Part shown: positions 23,279-35,154 of the stretch, one piece after another
Numbering within the stretch: position 1 is the stretch's first letter
Layout: each line of letters begins with the position of its first letter
DNA from: Absidia repens
Lineage: Eukaryota > Mucoromycota > Mucoromycetes > Mucorales > Cunninghamellaceae
NCBI GenBank assembly: GCA_002105175.1
Contig: MCGE01000026.1
Location: 1 to 64,000 of the forward strand
Direction: 5' to 3'
Length of the DNA: 64,000 nucleotides
Notes under the pieces: generated by a model
Told to the model about the DNA's origin: nothing
Seen by the model: the letters and a program-made list of their open reading frames with translations, nothing else
Database searches by the model: none
Made by a program: the position numbers and the translations under genes

Positions 23279-25151
23279 TCGACAGTTTCGACCAGATTTT
23301 GATATTGACTCAAGGGATTGGGATGAGTTTTCAAGTAGAGAGGATCTTCATAAATTCTATCTAGCATTGACACAGATTCACGAATCCAATCAGGGCTACC
23401 ATATACAATAAAGAAATAAATGAGTAAACTGACCCACACACATACATGATGTATATATTTTACTGTACCTGATTTTCCAGTACTCCGACAACCCATCCGC
23501 CAAATCTCTAATAAATGTACGTTCCATGCTTTCATAAATCCAAAGCAAGCTTGCACGATCGGTCAGAGTCCAATTGTTGATATCGTTTTCCTTTAGTGCC
23601 TTGTCCAACGTACGTGTTGCGTCTCTAATATCATCGACGTTGAAGATGCCTTCATCGAAACGTTTTTTGATGAGTTCCAAGTAGAGGACTGTTCGAAAGG
23701 GGGCTGATAATCGCCAAGTTCGCCAACATTCACGTAAAAGTTCATCGGATTGTTGAGATAGCACACTGGTTTTGGCACGCTCTGATTCGGGAATAATATC
23801 AGTGTCATAGTCAATACACATGTTCATAAGAAGACGGAAGTAGCCACGGGGATCTGTTGGAATAAATGTAAATCCAGCCTATAATATATATATATATATA
23901 TATATATAGGTGTGTGTCAGTAAAGGGAGACAGAGAGGAATGTTACAACGGCTGCTATTGTCATTAAACTTACCATTGATGATGTTTGATCTTGTCCATA
24001 AGGTGAGCGATTTCCATTAGCCATACCACCATCATCGCCAATACCACCACTCATTGATAGATTTGGATCCAATAATGTCAACGTTTTCAATAATTCGGAT
24101 AGCTGTTTCACTTCACGTTTTTGCCATGCATCATAAGATTGTCGGTTAGGAAAGTCATCGACCTTGGCAGGGTATGGCTGATTTGTGTGCACATTATTGA
24201 TACATTTCTTGAGATCATGCATGAAGGCCTAATGAAGAATATATTATGTATAAAGAGTAAGTATATGTATGGTTTCAAGGGCACATTAATAGACTCTTAA
24301 CTTACAGATTGAGTACACACAGATTGAAGTTCACGAAGTTTGCGCCGATGTTCTAGAGGATCGACTTGAAATAAGGATTGGACGGTTTTCACCATGGGAA
24401 AGTTTTCAAAGGATTCCACAGACCCATAAGCGGCAGCTGAAGGGAGAGGCGAGGCAGGGTTGCGTTTATCAGAGAGCTGACGAGATTTCGTGGAAGGACG
24501 GCCACTACCAATAAATCCATTTAATTTGTCGATCAATTCAGGTGAAGAAGACGAAGGGGCATCCTCTTGTACAGTCTGCTTGACAATATCGGCAAAACGA
24601 GCAACATAACGAGTCAAATCATCACGCCATGCTGCCATATTTGGGTTTTCCTTTTTGAATTCAGTTTCTGAGGTCTTCAAGAAAACAATCACCAGATCAT
24701 TGATAGTACCAGAAGGGCGATAACGATGTTGCTGAACTGATTTTTGGACCTGAGCTGCTACCGTCAAAAAGCGTTGTTCCCTGTATTCCATTTTACTTGT
24801 ATCCTTGCCCTTTTTGATATCGTCCAGTCGTCTTAATAAGGCACGCACCACTTCACGAGTCAGTTTGTCGGTTTTGTTGCCGTTGCTGCTATTTTCATCG
24901 CCAAACCGGTCAGACAGACTGCCTAACATATCGCTGACACCAAGATGGACTGACCGACGATCCCTTTCTGTTCGACTGTTGTGTAATGATGATGATGATG
25001 AAGGACGTTGGTTGCTTGTTTGTTCTAGGCACGCACGGATAGCACAGCGTAAGGAGTAATCATAGACTGACATTGTATTAATGGGCCGATGGGACTTTCG
25101 AGAGCTTGCGCCACCACCTCGTCGAAGTGTTGAGCCACTTTTGATTTCCAT
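20479..25151 (-). CDS. UNC13/Munc13-family C2-domain protein (Git1-like)
   Basis: Ten exons: 25151-24306, 24228-23974, 23878-23469, 23395-23278, 23147-23002, 22910-22740, 22674-22557, 22484-22149, 22070-21489, 21420-20479; 1307 aa, frame continuous. The fungal family has an N-terminal MUN/DUF810-type helical region, MHD1, a C2 domain and MHD2. The C2 domain is at about residues 845-960 (VKAVRAENLQPQDSNGLSDP, then TLNPRWDQTFDLW and VVYDEDLLTSHDECGVAWF) with acidic residues at the loop positions that bind Ca2+ in other C2 domains. MHD2-like helices follow (about 995-1180: LLDYLERNLQILNDHL, FNGGEDGDAVPLEKLEN). The tail (about 1220-1307) is Ala/Pro-rich and low-complexity. Munc13 proteins prime vesicle fusion; the S. 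pombe relative Git1 acts in glucose/cAMP signalling, so the role here is open. The fourth intron has 51 consecutive A right after the donor GT. Confidence 0.88.
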
Positions 25152-25710
25152 TGAAATGACTGTATATATGGATCAAGGTAGAATAAATGGGGTGAAAAAT
25201 AGGTATAGGCAAGATATCAAAAAATTAAAATCAAAGGGGATGATGATGGAGATGATAACAAATAAAAATAAGAATAAAAAAAATAAAACAAACTAAAATA
25301 ACCAGACTCAAGGTAAATAAGGAAAAGAAAAATAAAAAAAAATAGAAAAACGATTTTTTTTTCAGTGGACCAAAAGTCATACTGTTCACCGATTGCCATT
25401 CGGGGACGGAGCTGCAAATAGGCAAGTGCAAGCCCAAAAATTTATAATGGAAAAGAAACTTATAGCCACAAAATACAGAACAAAGAAAAAGATCATCTAA
25501 AATGATAACCTATTCATACCTTTTATTTTGACAGAAAATTCATGCATACACATACACACACACTGTGTCATGGACTTCAAACTGCAGTAGGTTTACGCTG
25601 AGCGATGGCTCTATACGGAGTTTGAATATAGAATCGGTCAGTTTTTTTTTCTTCTTTTTGTTGGACCCCGAAACGCTTTTCTTTAACCTTTCTTTTTTTT
25701 TTCAACTACA
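25152..25710. promoter_or_regulatory. head-to-head promoter interval UNC13-like/AP-3 sigma
   Basis: 559 bp between two divergent start codons, strongly A/T-rich in its centre. No convincing ORF or motif seen. Confidence 0.45.
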
Positions 25711-26489
25711 ATGATTAAATCCGTCTTAATATTTAACAACCATGGCAAACCAAGGCTTATCAAATTTTATCAGCAAATTGTAAGTATATAAAAAACACAC
25801 ATACACTCTATCAAGATGATATTATGGGCACAAAGTCATCTTTATACTTCCTCCTTTTTTTCGTTTAGGATATCGCAACACAACAAGCACTTGTCCAAGA
25901 AATCTATTCATTGGTATCGAAAAGACCGGACACAGCGTGTAATTTTTTGGAAGGAAGCAAGCTACTTGGTGGAAAGGACACACGGGTTATATATAGACAC
26001 TATGCAACACTCTACTTTGTCTTTGTAGTGGATGAAAGTGAAAGCGAATTGGGTATTTTGGACTTGATACAAGTAAGTGGCGTAAAAAGGGGGGACAGTT
26101 TCGGCTCTTAACAAATTTTGTTTGCAATGGTACTTAACTACAAATATTATCAAGGTCTTTGTGGAAAGCTTAGATAGGTGCTTTGAAAACGTATGCGAAT
26201 TGGACCTGGTAAGGAATAACAAAAAAAAAAAAAAAAAATAGAGCAGGAGTCACCTCTTGAAGGCTTAACACTGACTTTTCTACTTCAAACATAGATCTTC
26301 CACTTTGACGAAGTTCACTATATTTTATCGGAAATCATTCAAGGCGGTATGGTGCTGGAAACTAATATGAACGAAATCGTAGCTGCGATCAACGAAGTGA
26401 ACAAAGCAAAGAAGAAATCGGGGGCCACCTCTGCTGGTAGTCTTAGTTTACGGGCAACGGAAACGTTACGTAGTGGCTTTAGGCATTAG
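25711..26489 (+). CDS. APS3: AP-3 complex subunit sigma
   Basis: Four exons: 25711-25779, 25869-26072, 26155-26208, 26295-26489; 173 aa, against about 190 in animals. Nearly the whole length is the clathrin-adaptor small-chain (longin-like) fold: start MIKSVLIFNNHGKPRLIKFY, then CNFLEG, YRHYATLYFVFVVDESESEL, LDLIQ, FVESLDRCFENVCELDLIF and GGMVLETNMNEIV. These blocks separate AP-3 sigma from AP-1 and AP-2 sigma. It forms part of the AP-3 heterotetramer, which sorts cargo from Golgi or endosomes to the vacuole. The short C-terminal tail (KAKKKSGATSAG...) is variable in the family. All introns are GT-AG. The gene is convergent with the septin-like gene. Confidence 0.95.
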
Positions 26490-26971
26490 ACTTTAGTACC
26501 ATATCCATTGTATTCATACCTTTTTTAAAAAAAATAAAGCATTATTTTTTTTTATCATTACATATTGTTGATATTGGCCTGATTAATTGCTGTGTTTTTT
26601 TCATTGTACGGATGCCTTACACGTACACTCATCATCAACGTACACTCTCCCTACACATACACTGAGCACACACATATACTAACCATACACATATACGAAT
26701 CATACAGATACATCACCATACACATGCCCACACACCCTTGTCGTAGATAAGGATACACCCCACATATACATGCTACTTAGCATATCCCCCTGACGCAATT
26801 CATTCCATCATTGTATTTGTATATGCACTTAAATTTTATTTAGAAAAACGCAATAATAAAGAATATAATTATATATGTATACTATCATTCTAAGAATAAA
26901 ATGACTAACGGGAAAGGAAGAAGGAAAAGAGAAGGATGGGAAGGGGGAGGGGGGGATAAATGATGACCATA
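26490..26971. repeat. intergenic region with degenerate ACACATACAC repeats
   Basis: The stretch 26600-26790 is built of loosely repeated CACATACAC/CATATAC words. AATAAA signals at about 26533 and 26860 probably serve the AP-3 sigma transcript. No coding region is seen. Confidence 0.5.
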
Positions 26972-28277
26972 CTAATCTTCTACACCTTGCCGTTGATTTG
27001 ATTTTGATTTGATTTGTACCATTTCGTCAACACGTCGAGAGAGCAATTGATCGATTCGAAATTGTTCATAAAACCGTTCCACTGTATCGAGACGTAGCAT
27101 ATCACCATGATCAGAGAGAAGCAAGTCAACGAGTCTTTCAAAATCACAGTAAGCAGGATCGCAGCAATCCACCACCGCCCATGGATAAACGCGGCCGAGA
27201 ATCGTTGTTGTGGTGCGAGTGGCATCGTCGTAGTGTTGATGTTGCTGTTGTTGGGTATCTTTGGTAGCAGTAGTAGCAATGGTGATTGGTCGTCCAGTGA
27301 ACCGATCTTCTTCGTAGCCAAAGACTGAAAATGGCATATATTTCAAATAGTCGATCATGACACGGGCATCGTGGTCATGGGTGTTGTTGTTGACTACCTC
27401 TTGAAGTATTTCCATAAGGTTCCGTAAGATGATGGAATCGTCATTGTCATTTTCATTGTTGTTGTTGTTGTTGTTGTAAGATGGTGGTGAATCGAGCCGA
27501 AATCTGCCTCCAACATGATGATTCATCAGGGTCAAAGTGGGCGTTCCCTCATTGGAGTCGGCGCTGTCATCTTCATCGTCGTCATCATCATCGACTTCGT
27601 CCAAGCTGACTAGGCCATACAGTGGTATTTTGTGAACATCAAACACCTGTTTTCGAAAGTTTTTCTTGAGTTGGTCCTGTTGTCTTGTTGAAAGCGTGTC
27701 GGTTTTGCCAATGACAGGAATCACATTCACCCGCGAGGAGAGCAATTCGATAGCGAGCTGGTCCACATCGTCTAATCCATCCCATGTGTGGGTGTCGATA
27801 AAGTAAATGCAGGCATGGATTCGAGTATCAGGAGGATTAAGATTGCGTTTCACTTTTGTTTCCTATGAGAAAGAAGTAATAAATAAGAAAGAAAAACCTC
27901 GGGCAAAAAAAAAAAAAAATTACCTCGACCAAAAATCGTTCTAGTTGGTGATCAATATATTTGGCAAGATAGCGGAGTTGATGACCAAGCACAAACCCCC
28001 TAGCCAATCCTTGCGTGTCAACGACCGTCAATGCAGTCCGCTGCTGCTGCTGACCTCTTCGTTCATGTTCCAATTGCATCGACACACTGTAAAGTTCTTC
28101 AGTAGGCTTCAATGGTGCTTGTAACACATTTGGGCTTGATTCCTTAAAAGTGTCTGGAACCATTAATTCTTTTGTTCTTTCGCATAAAGTTCGAACAAAC
28201 GCCGTTTTCCCAGTATTTTCCTTCCCAATGACAATGATATTCAGAAAGGAGATAGTATCCTTTCGGCATTTTGACAT
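26972..28277 (-). CDS. divergent septin-type GTPase
   Basis: Two exons, 28277-27924 and 27862-26972, 414 aa. The septin G-domain order is visible: P-loop IVIGKENTGKTAFVRTL (G1, about 14-30), TVVDTQGLARGF (G3 region), HACIYFIDTHTWDGLDDVD, then VNVIPVIGKTDTLSTRQ (G4, with GKTD where septins usually have AKAD), and near the C-terminus GRVYPWAVVDCCDPAYCDFE, the septin unique element with its YPW. Compared with canonical septins, G1 lacks the usual GxSGxGKS spelling, G3 is DTQG rather than DTPG, and there is an insertion of acidic and polyasparagine sequence (about 220-260). No clear N-terminal polybasic helix or C-terminal coiled coil is seen. It may assemble at septa or be a specialised septin paralogue; GTPase activity is uncertain. 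Confidence 0.8.
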
Positions 28278-29057
28278 GTTTTAGTGAGGAAAAGAAAAAT
28301 ATAAGAAACCAAAAGAAGATTCAATAAAAAAAGATAAAAAAAGAATAAAAGAACAAAGAATGGGGAAGATCACCATTACTATGATAACAAACACGTATAT
28401 TATATATTTATATATTTGGGAGGTTTCCCTTCTATTGGTACCGTTTGGAAAACTACTAACGAAACTCGGTTCCTCTCAACGGAATAAATATCGTAAAAGA
28501 CATGAAGGTATTCAAATTTCCGTCATTTTATCGACTGGGAAATTCCACAACCAACACCTTGATTGAAACTGGTACCATTTATTATGTGTGGTTGAAATCG
28601 TTTCGGCGAAACAACCTATTATTTTCATGCTAATCCAACAAAAAAATAAAGAACCCAAAAACGAGGAAAAAAAGGGGGTCAGGATACAACATCATTACTG
28701 GTATATTTTCGAATTTCCATCCATTCAATACCACAATAACGACATTGGCTCTATTTTTTTTTTTTTTCTTCCCAGGTCCCATCAGTAATCACATACACAT
28801 AAAAAAATAAAAATAAAAGTAAAAAAATAAAAAAAATAAAAAAATAAAAAAAAGCAATCAACCAATACTGCGAATAAATGAACCTAGTCCCATAAACACA
28901 AAATCATATACAAAAAGAATGATAAACCAAAGAGTTTTATTGTGAATAATGAATTGTAATAATGCACACATGTAAAGAGAAACAAGAATAAAAATAAAAA
29001 ATATAATAAAAAACAAAAAATAGATACTAAAAGAAAAGACTAAGAAACGATAAAGCA
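28278..29057. other. intergenic region between septin-like gene and RIX1
   Basis: A-rich on the plus strand with repeated AATAAA/AAATAA words at 28800-29010, likely the 3' end of RIX1 on the minus strand. No coding region is seen. Confidence 0.45.
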
Positions 29058-31845
29058 TCACCATTCGCCTTCATCGTCCGTGTCAGGACCAGCCATATCA
29101 ATGTCAGGAAGAGTGAGATCACCATCCAACATATCATCCGAGTCATCGAGTACAAGAGCGGTGGGTGGTAATGAGTCGCCCCTGACCTTGTTTGGTTTTT
29201 CTGTGCCGGGTTGAATTTCCATCATATCAACAGCAGTAAAATCACTGGTTTGATCGATGACGGTAGTCGTAGTGGGAGCATCAGTTTCAGAAATCGCAGC
29301 CGTGGAGGTGGTAGTTGTCGTGATGTCTGCTTGCTCTTCTTGTTCCATAACAACATCGTTTTCATCGCCAACCACAAGATCGTTGTCATCGAGTCGGATT
29401 TCATTCGTCATTGTCGTCGTTGTCGTCGTGCTTGTCAATTCAGCAAAGTTGGCTGCCTGAGCTGCTGCTGCTGCTGCTGCTGCTGCTGCCTGAGTCGCAT
29501 TTGCCTTAAATACCGATTCGATTTCCTGTTCCATCATTGACATTTTTTGTTTTGCCGCATCACGATCATTCACTACTACTGCTGCTGCTGAGTTTTCACC
29601 ATTGTTGTGATGTTGCTGTGGTGAGTCCGTGATTTGGGTGACGACCTCTTCCGTGTTCATGGCTGTTGAAGGAAGTGTGGCCGAGACTGTCGAGTCAGTT
29701 GTAGGATAGTGACTTGTTGTTGCAGTGGAGATGTTTTGGTTCGATTCTTCGGCTTGTTTCAACTTTGCTGCAAAGGTGTTTCCTGATGATTGAATAGGTG
29801 GCATACGTGGATGAATGATTAAATTGCAAATAGCCAATCCTTGTTTACATATCGATTGTAACTAGTGTAAAAAAATATCAGTATATATGGTTTGGATGAA
29901 TGATGGGGGAGGATAGCATTATTTACCTGATGGTTTTGTTCATTAATACCAGCAGAGAAGATTCGAAGAGCATGAGGCAAAATACTGGCTTGGACTTCGA
30001 TTGGATTCATGATAGAAGCCAAAAGACATTGGTAAAGCTTTTCTTTGATCAAGATGTCGATTTCCGTAGTGGACTCCAAAGATTTCTGAGTGAATTGTAA
30101 CAGTCGACTGAGCACCTTGGCATCCACAGTATTCCGAGAATTCATATCCATAGTTGATCCAAAGCACGTAAGGAGGTCTTGTAAGGCGTCCAACGCAGCC
30201 ATCTGGATGTCATGAGGTCCTTGTGTACTCAATCCCGCAGTAGCCAGCATGTCAGAGTTTGTCAATGTATCCCGTTTTCGTTTCATGGACTTGTTCTACG
30301 TAAAAATACATCCAAATTATCAACATCAATTCTGGTACCATCTTTACTTTTCATTTACCTTCACTTCAGTGGGCGCCACGTCAGTCACTTTTTGTCCAGT
30401 GACTTGGATATCTTCAATAATAGAGGCTACAAGAGGTTTACAAACTGATTCACCGAATATATATCCAAACTGCTGCAAGCATAATGAGATGATGCGATAC
30501 GCCGAGATCTTCAATGTTCTATAATAAGCATCGCATCCATGAGTCTGATGATAAAAACATCCTTTTTTTTTTTTGTCGATATTACCTTTGTGATTTGTAT
30601 TCGGTCAACAATCTTATAAGGATCCGCGAGAAGAGCTTGCTGTAATTTGCCAAATGACTACCAGAGCTATGTGAAAATAATTGTTTAGTCATTTGATTAA
30701 CGAAGTTCAATATTTCCATTTGCTTACCTTAGTAGTAACGCTGTGATGATTTTGTTTGTGCTCAGATGGAGAGTTGGAAGGCATGACATGAGACAGTCAT
30801 ATTCGGTCTTGTCCTTGAATTCACGAATCTATATATATATATATGTGTGTGTGTGTATGTGTGTATTAAGTGGTCAGTGAATGATTGATCTATCAGCAAA
30901 ATCAATATGTATATTATAGGTCCAAATTAACTTACGAGAGATCCGTCAAATACATTGTAGACACGACAAGCAAGATCCACTAATTGCACAGCGGGTACGG
31001 AAACTACAATTGATGTAGGGGATCTTGATATGGTTAAAAAAGAAACGTGAGTAACAATGTGTGAGTGTATCGTGTACTGTATATCTTTGACTTACCCGAG
31101 GCACGTAGCGATAGCTGCATTGAGTGACTGTATTCTTCGGACGATCAATGGGAAAGATTCAAGCGGATCAGGTGAGAAATCAGCAAATGGGTACGAAGGA
31201 GGTCGTTCAGATAATTCCAATTCTATAATAAAAGTGCGTGTGTATAAGTGATCTTGTCGTGAGTTTTTGCAATTGCACTTAATGTATGTTACCTTCATCA
31301 ATAGTATCAAATATCCGGTCAAGAGATTTATGAACAGATCCAATCAATTGTAATAAGGTGTCTTTCCAGGGTTCGGCGTTGTTCTGTTTTCCTGCTGTAT
31401 GATGTGATGCAACTAGACATTGACAAGCTGCCAAAATTATATCCTTTTCCATAATCGTGCTACCATCTAAACAAGAAAGACATAACTTGAGGCATTGATC
31501 TGTGACATGTCTTGTTTGAGAAGGGAAGTGAATAAAATTGGTCTTCAAAGCCAATAACCCAGCAGCCTAGCAGAAGAAGGAAATTTAGTCAAATGAGTAA
31601 AATCGCATTGATTTTGCTTACCAATAAATCAGTAGACTTGCCACAAAGACTAAGGATGCTTTGATTGAAGCGGGAGAGATTTGGTACTGTGATTTCACGG
31701 ACCAGTTCAGGTTTGTTTGACGTGTACAGGAACAGTTGCGATAACGTTTCGATTGCAGCATTGTGTACCATTGAGGTTTCTGATTTCTATATCATAAAAA
31801 AAAGCGAAAAGGAAAGAGGAGGAGTGTGAGAATGTTATGGTGAAC

Positions 31846-31885
<40 letters not shown>

Positions 31886-32237
31886 AGACACGGTTCTAAG
31901 GGTAACTTACAGCAACTAAGCCTAACAATTGATTAGTCCAGGGTCGAATATGAGCAAATAAAAGTGAAGGGGATTGATCACAAGTGAGTTTGATCAAAAC
32001 AATGGCAGACCAGCGGGCTGTGTGTTGCTTGGATTGTAACAATGAGTTCAACCGGGTTGTCCATTTGCGACGTGTCGTAGTCATTTCTTCGCTTTCCTGT
32101 TCAGGATCCTTCAACAATGATCGTGTCACTATAGCGTCCATCATAAACGTCAAGTTGTTGTGAACGTTGGTATCATTATTCATGTAATATGATATAAATT
32201 GCCCCAATATGGCGGCTCGTCCAGACGTCGATAACAT
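29058..32237 (-). CDS. RIX1: pre-rRNA processing protein Rix1 (PELP1 family)
   Basis: Ten exons: 32237-31911, 31786-31622, 31566-31293, 31222-31096, 31023-30936, 30828-30728, 30666-30586, 30518-30359, 30295-29927, 29861-29058; 831 aa with matching phases. The first two thirds are HEAT-like helical repeats: TARWSAIVLIKLTCDQSP near residue 80, AAIETLSQLF, LKISAYRIISLCLQQFG. The family block AICNLIIHPRMPPIQ follows, matching the LHPR-PP element of PELP1/Rix1. The C-terminal ~250 residues are acidic and low-complexity (polyAla, polyThr) and end in DTDDEGEW, like the acidic tail of PELP1. Known role: with Ipi1 and Ipi3 it forms the Rix1 complex that recruits the Rea1/Mdn1 ATPase to pre-60S particles and supports ITS2 processing, in the nucleolus and nucleoplasm. 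Several introns are only 70-110 nt. Confidence 0.9.
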
Positions 32238-32613
32238 GATGCAATGAATTAAAGGTGAGGAAATAACAACGAAAAAACTGAAAAAATAAAAAAATAAAAA
32301 ATAATGCCACAAAACAAAAAAATCGAGTTCCAAAGCCATCAATAAAAAAATGACGGGGTTTTAAATCAAGGCCATCAAAGCCATCCAACAAATAAATAAC
32401 TGATGCAAGAATGATTAAAAAATGGACTTTACGCACCATAAAAACATGGCTAATTAGCTACCATACCTCACCTATATACCTATTTATTACATGGATACTG
32501 TATTTTTTGAAAAATGGTTGACGTACAGGAGTAAATGGCAACGGACAGCCATTTCACGTGTTTCTTCCTGCGTTTGGCATATATAGAACTAGTCAAAAAA
32601 ACAGACATCGTCC
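32238..32613. other. interval between RIX1 and tRNA-Arg
   Basis: AT-rich, non-coding. It must hold the RIX1 promoter (minus strand) and the upstream region of the tRNA. No motif stands out. Confidence 0.4.
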
Positions 32614-32687
32614 GCCCGTGTGGCGAAATTGGATATCGCTTCGGACTTCTAATCCGAGGATTCAGGGTTCGAGCCCCTGCTCGGGTA
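32614..32687 (+). tRNA. tRNA-Arg, anticodon UCU (decodes AGA)
   Basis: Folds as a cloverleaf without intron. Acceptor GCCCGTG pairs with CTCGGGT (one G-U pair at the end and one U-U mismatch at the sixth pair). D stem GCGA/TCGC; anticodon stem TCGGA/TCCGA with loop CTTCTAA; variable loop GGATT; T stem CAGGG/CCCTG with loop TTCGAGC; discriminator A. A T6 run at 32694-32699 is a Pol III terminator. CCA is not encoded, as expected in eukaryotes. Confidence 0.93.
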
Positions 32688-32699
32688 CGATACTTTTTT

Positions 32700-33284
32700 G
32701 CATTTTTTGCATAATTTTTTAACTTGGTCACTTATTTTAAATAAAAATCAAGTATTTTGTGTTTTCAATGCTTTTTTTATTTTTTATTCGCCATCCTCTG
32801 AATTATTAAATGGTAAAGAAAGTCGCACTTGTGGTTATTTTGTGAGTGTACTATCAAACACCTGCTTTCTGGCCCATCCACTTTGATTACTTTTTCCATT
32901 CGAATTTCAGCTACTTCTTATTGACAGGTTTACGCCATCTGATATTTTGTACGAAATATGTTGTGGTTAATTTGAATTTATGAATTTGCTGGAACGGTTT
33001 TTTCTAGTAAATATCGAAGATTTATTTGTCGTGAATTAATATTTTAATCTTGATAAAATAAAAAGTACCATATATATTGCTATTTGAATGTAGTGTACAC
33101 TAGAACTAGTTTCAAAGAGTAGTATGGCTCCAGATTATATATATATGTGATAAAGAATAAAATGAAGTATGATGCAATTCACATTTATGACCGATCAAGG
33201 TTTTTTTTCTAAAAAAAGTAATTGACTTTGCCTTCAAGTTTCCTTGTCCGACAAAATCAACACAGGTTGGATGCATAAGTCAGG
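32700..33284. repeat. AT-rich region with a partial dispersed-repeat fragment
   Basis: About 32835-32945 (TGAGTGTACTATCAAACACC then GGCCCATCCACTTTGATTAC) matches the 3' part of the dispersed element seen at 34095 and 63733. The rest shows nothing recognisable. Confidence 0.45.
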
Positions 33285-33369
33285 GGTGCCAATATTTTAG
33301 AGGTGCCTCTATTAGTCCCACATATGGCTGATAATTAGGCGCCCCTCCCCCAGATAATGTATTGGCACC
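33285..33369. repeat. 85-bp segment bounded by a perfect 10-bp inverted repeat
   Basis: GGTGCCAATA at 33285-33294 and its exact complement TATTGGCACC at 33360-33369. The interior has no coding sequence. It could be a tiny MITE-like element or a hairpin; no target-site duplication is evident. Confidence 0.5.
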
Positions 33370-33419
33370 TTTTTTTTCTGGTGTGTGTGTGGGGTGGGCC
33401 TTGTAGGCATTAAGCGTTT

Positions 33420-34450
33420 ACTAAAAAATTAAAACCCCACACGGGTGCTTTTTTTTTTGGTTTTTTGTTTACCCCTTTTTTTTATTCTCTTTCTTTTCTT
33501 CATTTCCTTTTTCCTCTTCATCATTTCAACTTTTTTATTGGGGGCTGTGGTGATTCAAAATAATTTCAGGACTAGTTTAGAAAGGTTTTCAGCTCAGGGA
33601 TTACAAGATGCATGGGGAAACCCTTTCATTTTGAATCTGGGATCCTGAACCTTCATTAGCTTAGTTTGTCCATAGCTGGTATCTACATCTGAATAAAATA
33701 TGTCTGATTTTACTTGCGTCAATGAAAATTGTCTCATAAGTCTCATAAGTCTCATAATTTTTTGTCTTGTGTAATGTATCCTTGTTTACCGTTGCCCCTT
33801 AAATGTATTGTTATACTTTAATAAAAGGATATCCTTTGGTGTTTTTTCAGCCTGTACTGTACATAGACCCTGTTACAGTTTTCCCTTCAATTTAGTGTTG
33901 GCTATTCTTTAAGTCCCACATTAGTCTCCCTTTCTTTCTGCAATAAATCTTTTCTTCAAGTCCGTTGTTGCAATGACTCTCGGTCTTTAGTTTTAATATC
34001 TATTAATATATACCAATATATTTCAATAAAATGTCTCCTTTTTACTTCTTCTGACACATTGTATAATGAACAATGCCTCTATTATAACTGATTTTTGAGT
34101 GTGTTATTATGCATCTGCTTTCTAGCGCACCCAGTATGACCACCTTTTTCCCGTTATAATTCAGAGGAACTGGTTGACAGTATTAGATTACTTACTATCA
34201 AAGATAGCCATATTCGTACTCGCAAATAATGCTAGGGTATGGTGTGCATGTGGCTGCCGCTATAGGAAATTTTATTACACTTAATTCTAGTATATCTATA
34301 ACTACCCAGATACCTAACGGCAGGTTTTCACAGTTCTAAGCCACCTAAAAATGAAACGTAGCCATATCCCCGCTCTATCGTTCATATTTATCAACTCGGG
34401 CTGTACAGTACATCCCGCCGTCGTCGCGTTTGCTGGACTGAATACATTGT
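33420..34450 (+). repeat. dispersed ORF-less element, copy 1
   Basis: T-rich 5' part, then GGACTAGTTTAGAAAGG, the hairpin core and GATGCATGGGGAAACCC, then several spaced TTTAATAAAAGG/TTTCAATAAAATG signals. It shares a long 3' part with the copies at 48.5 and 62.7 kb (for example ACTGGTTGACAGTATTAGAT), and ends near CTGTACAGTACATCCCGCCG. No ORF above chance. Confidence 0.7.
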
Positions 34451-35154
34451 ATGCACTTTTTTTTTTTTTTTTTTTTGTGCGCGGTAGTAGGAGGCTTCAT
34501 AAAATCAGCAACATATACTGCATATAGATATATACATAAAATATGTAAAAGCCTATAGTATAAGACTTTTGAAGAATGTTGATTTTTTAAGGCTGTCTAT
34601 ATATAGACTTTTCCATCAGATACATATATATTATACAGAAGTTAATAAAAATAAAATAAATCACATGCTACGATTACAAAACTTCATTGGGTATATGCGA
34701 TATAAATCTCATAAATAGAAAAACGATCTAGGGATGTGGCATGACACCATTTTTTCGTATTCAAATTGTTTAACAAAGAGAGAAAAAAAGGTGCTTCATA
34801 AAGAGTGACATAGAATGTGCGATTTTTCAAAGAGTATTTTATAGAAGATGAGCAAAATAAATATAAATATTTTATTTGTAAAGTATATTGACATATAAAT
34901 TATTTCTAAATGATAAGATATATACTAAAAGAATTGCTCAACAAAATGTAAGGAGTATAGCTATATATACTAATCGTCGATGTAAAGATTGCGATTGATA
35001 AAGGTGAAAGTTGAATTTTTCCCCTGTTGATTGAGCGGCAGAATATAGGTGTATTAAAACATTCATCCTTGATGCAATAGAAAGTTGATAACATGGTTTA
35101 GGTCGTTATTGGTGATCACAAGTTTCGTTTTACCGCTGTTGACAATACATTTCG
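34451..35154. other. AT-rich intergenic stretch
   Basis: Nothing recognisable apart from AATAAA signals on both strands. It lies downstream of the decayed minus-strand gene at 35155-35564. Confidence 0.35.

Noticed and set aside
32480..32731. Minus-strand ORF of about 80 codons
   Set aside because: Lies across the tRNA-Arg gene; explained by the tRNA.
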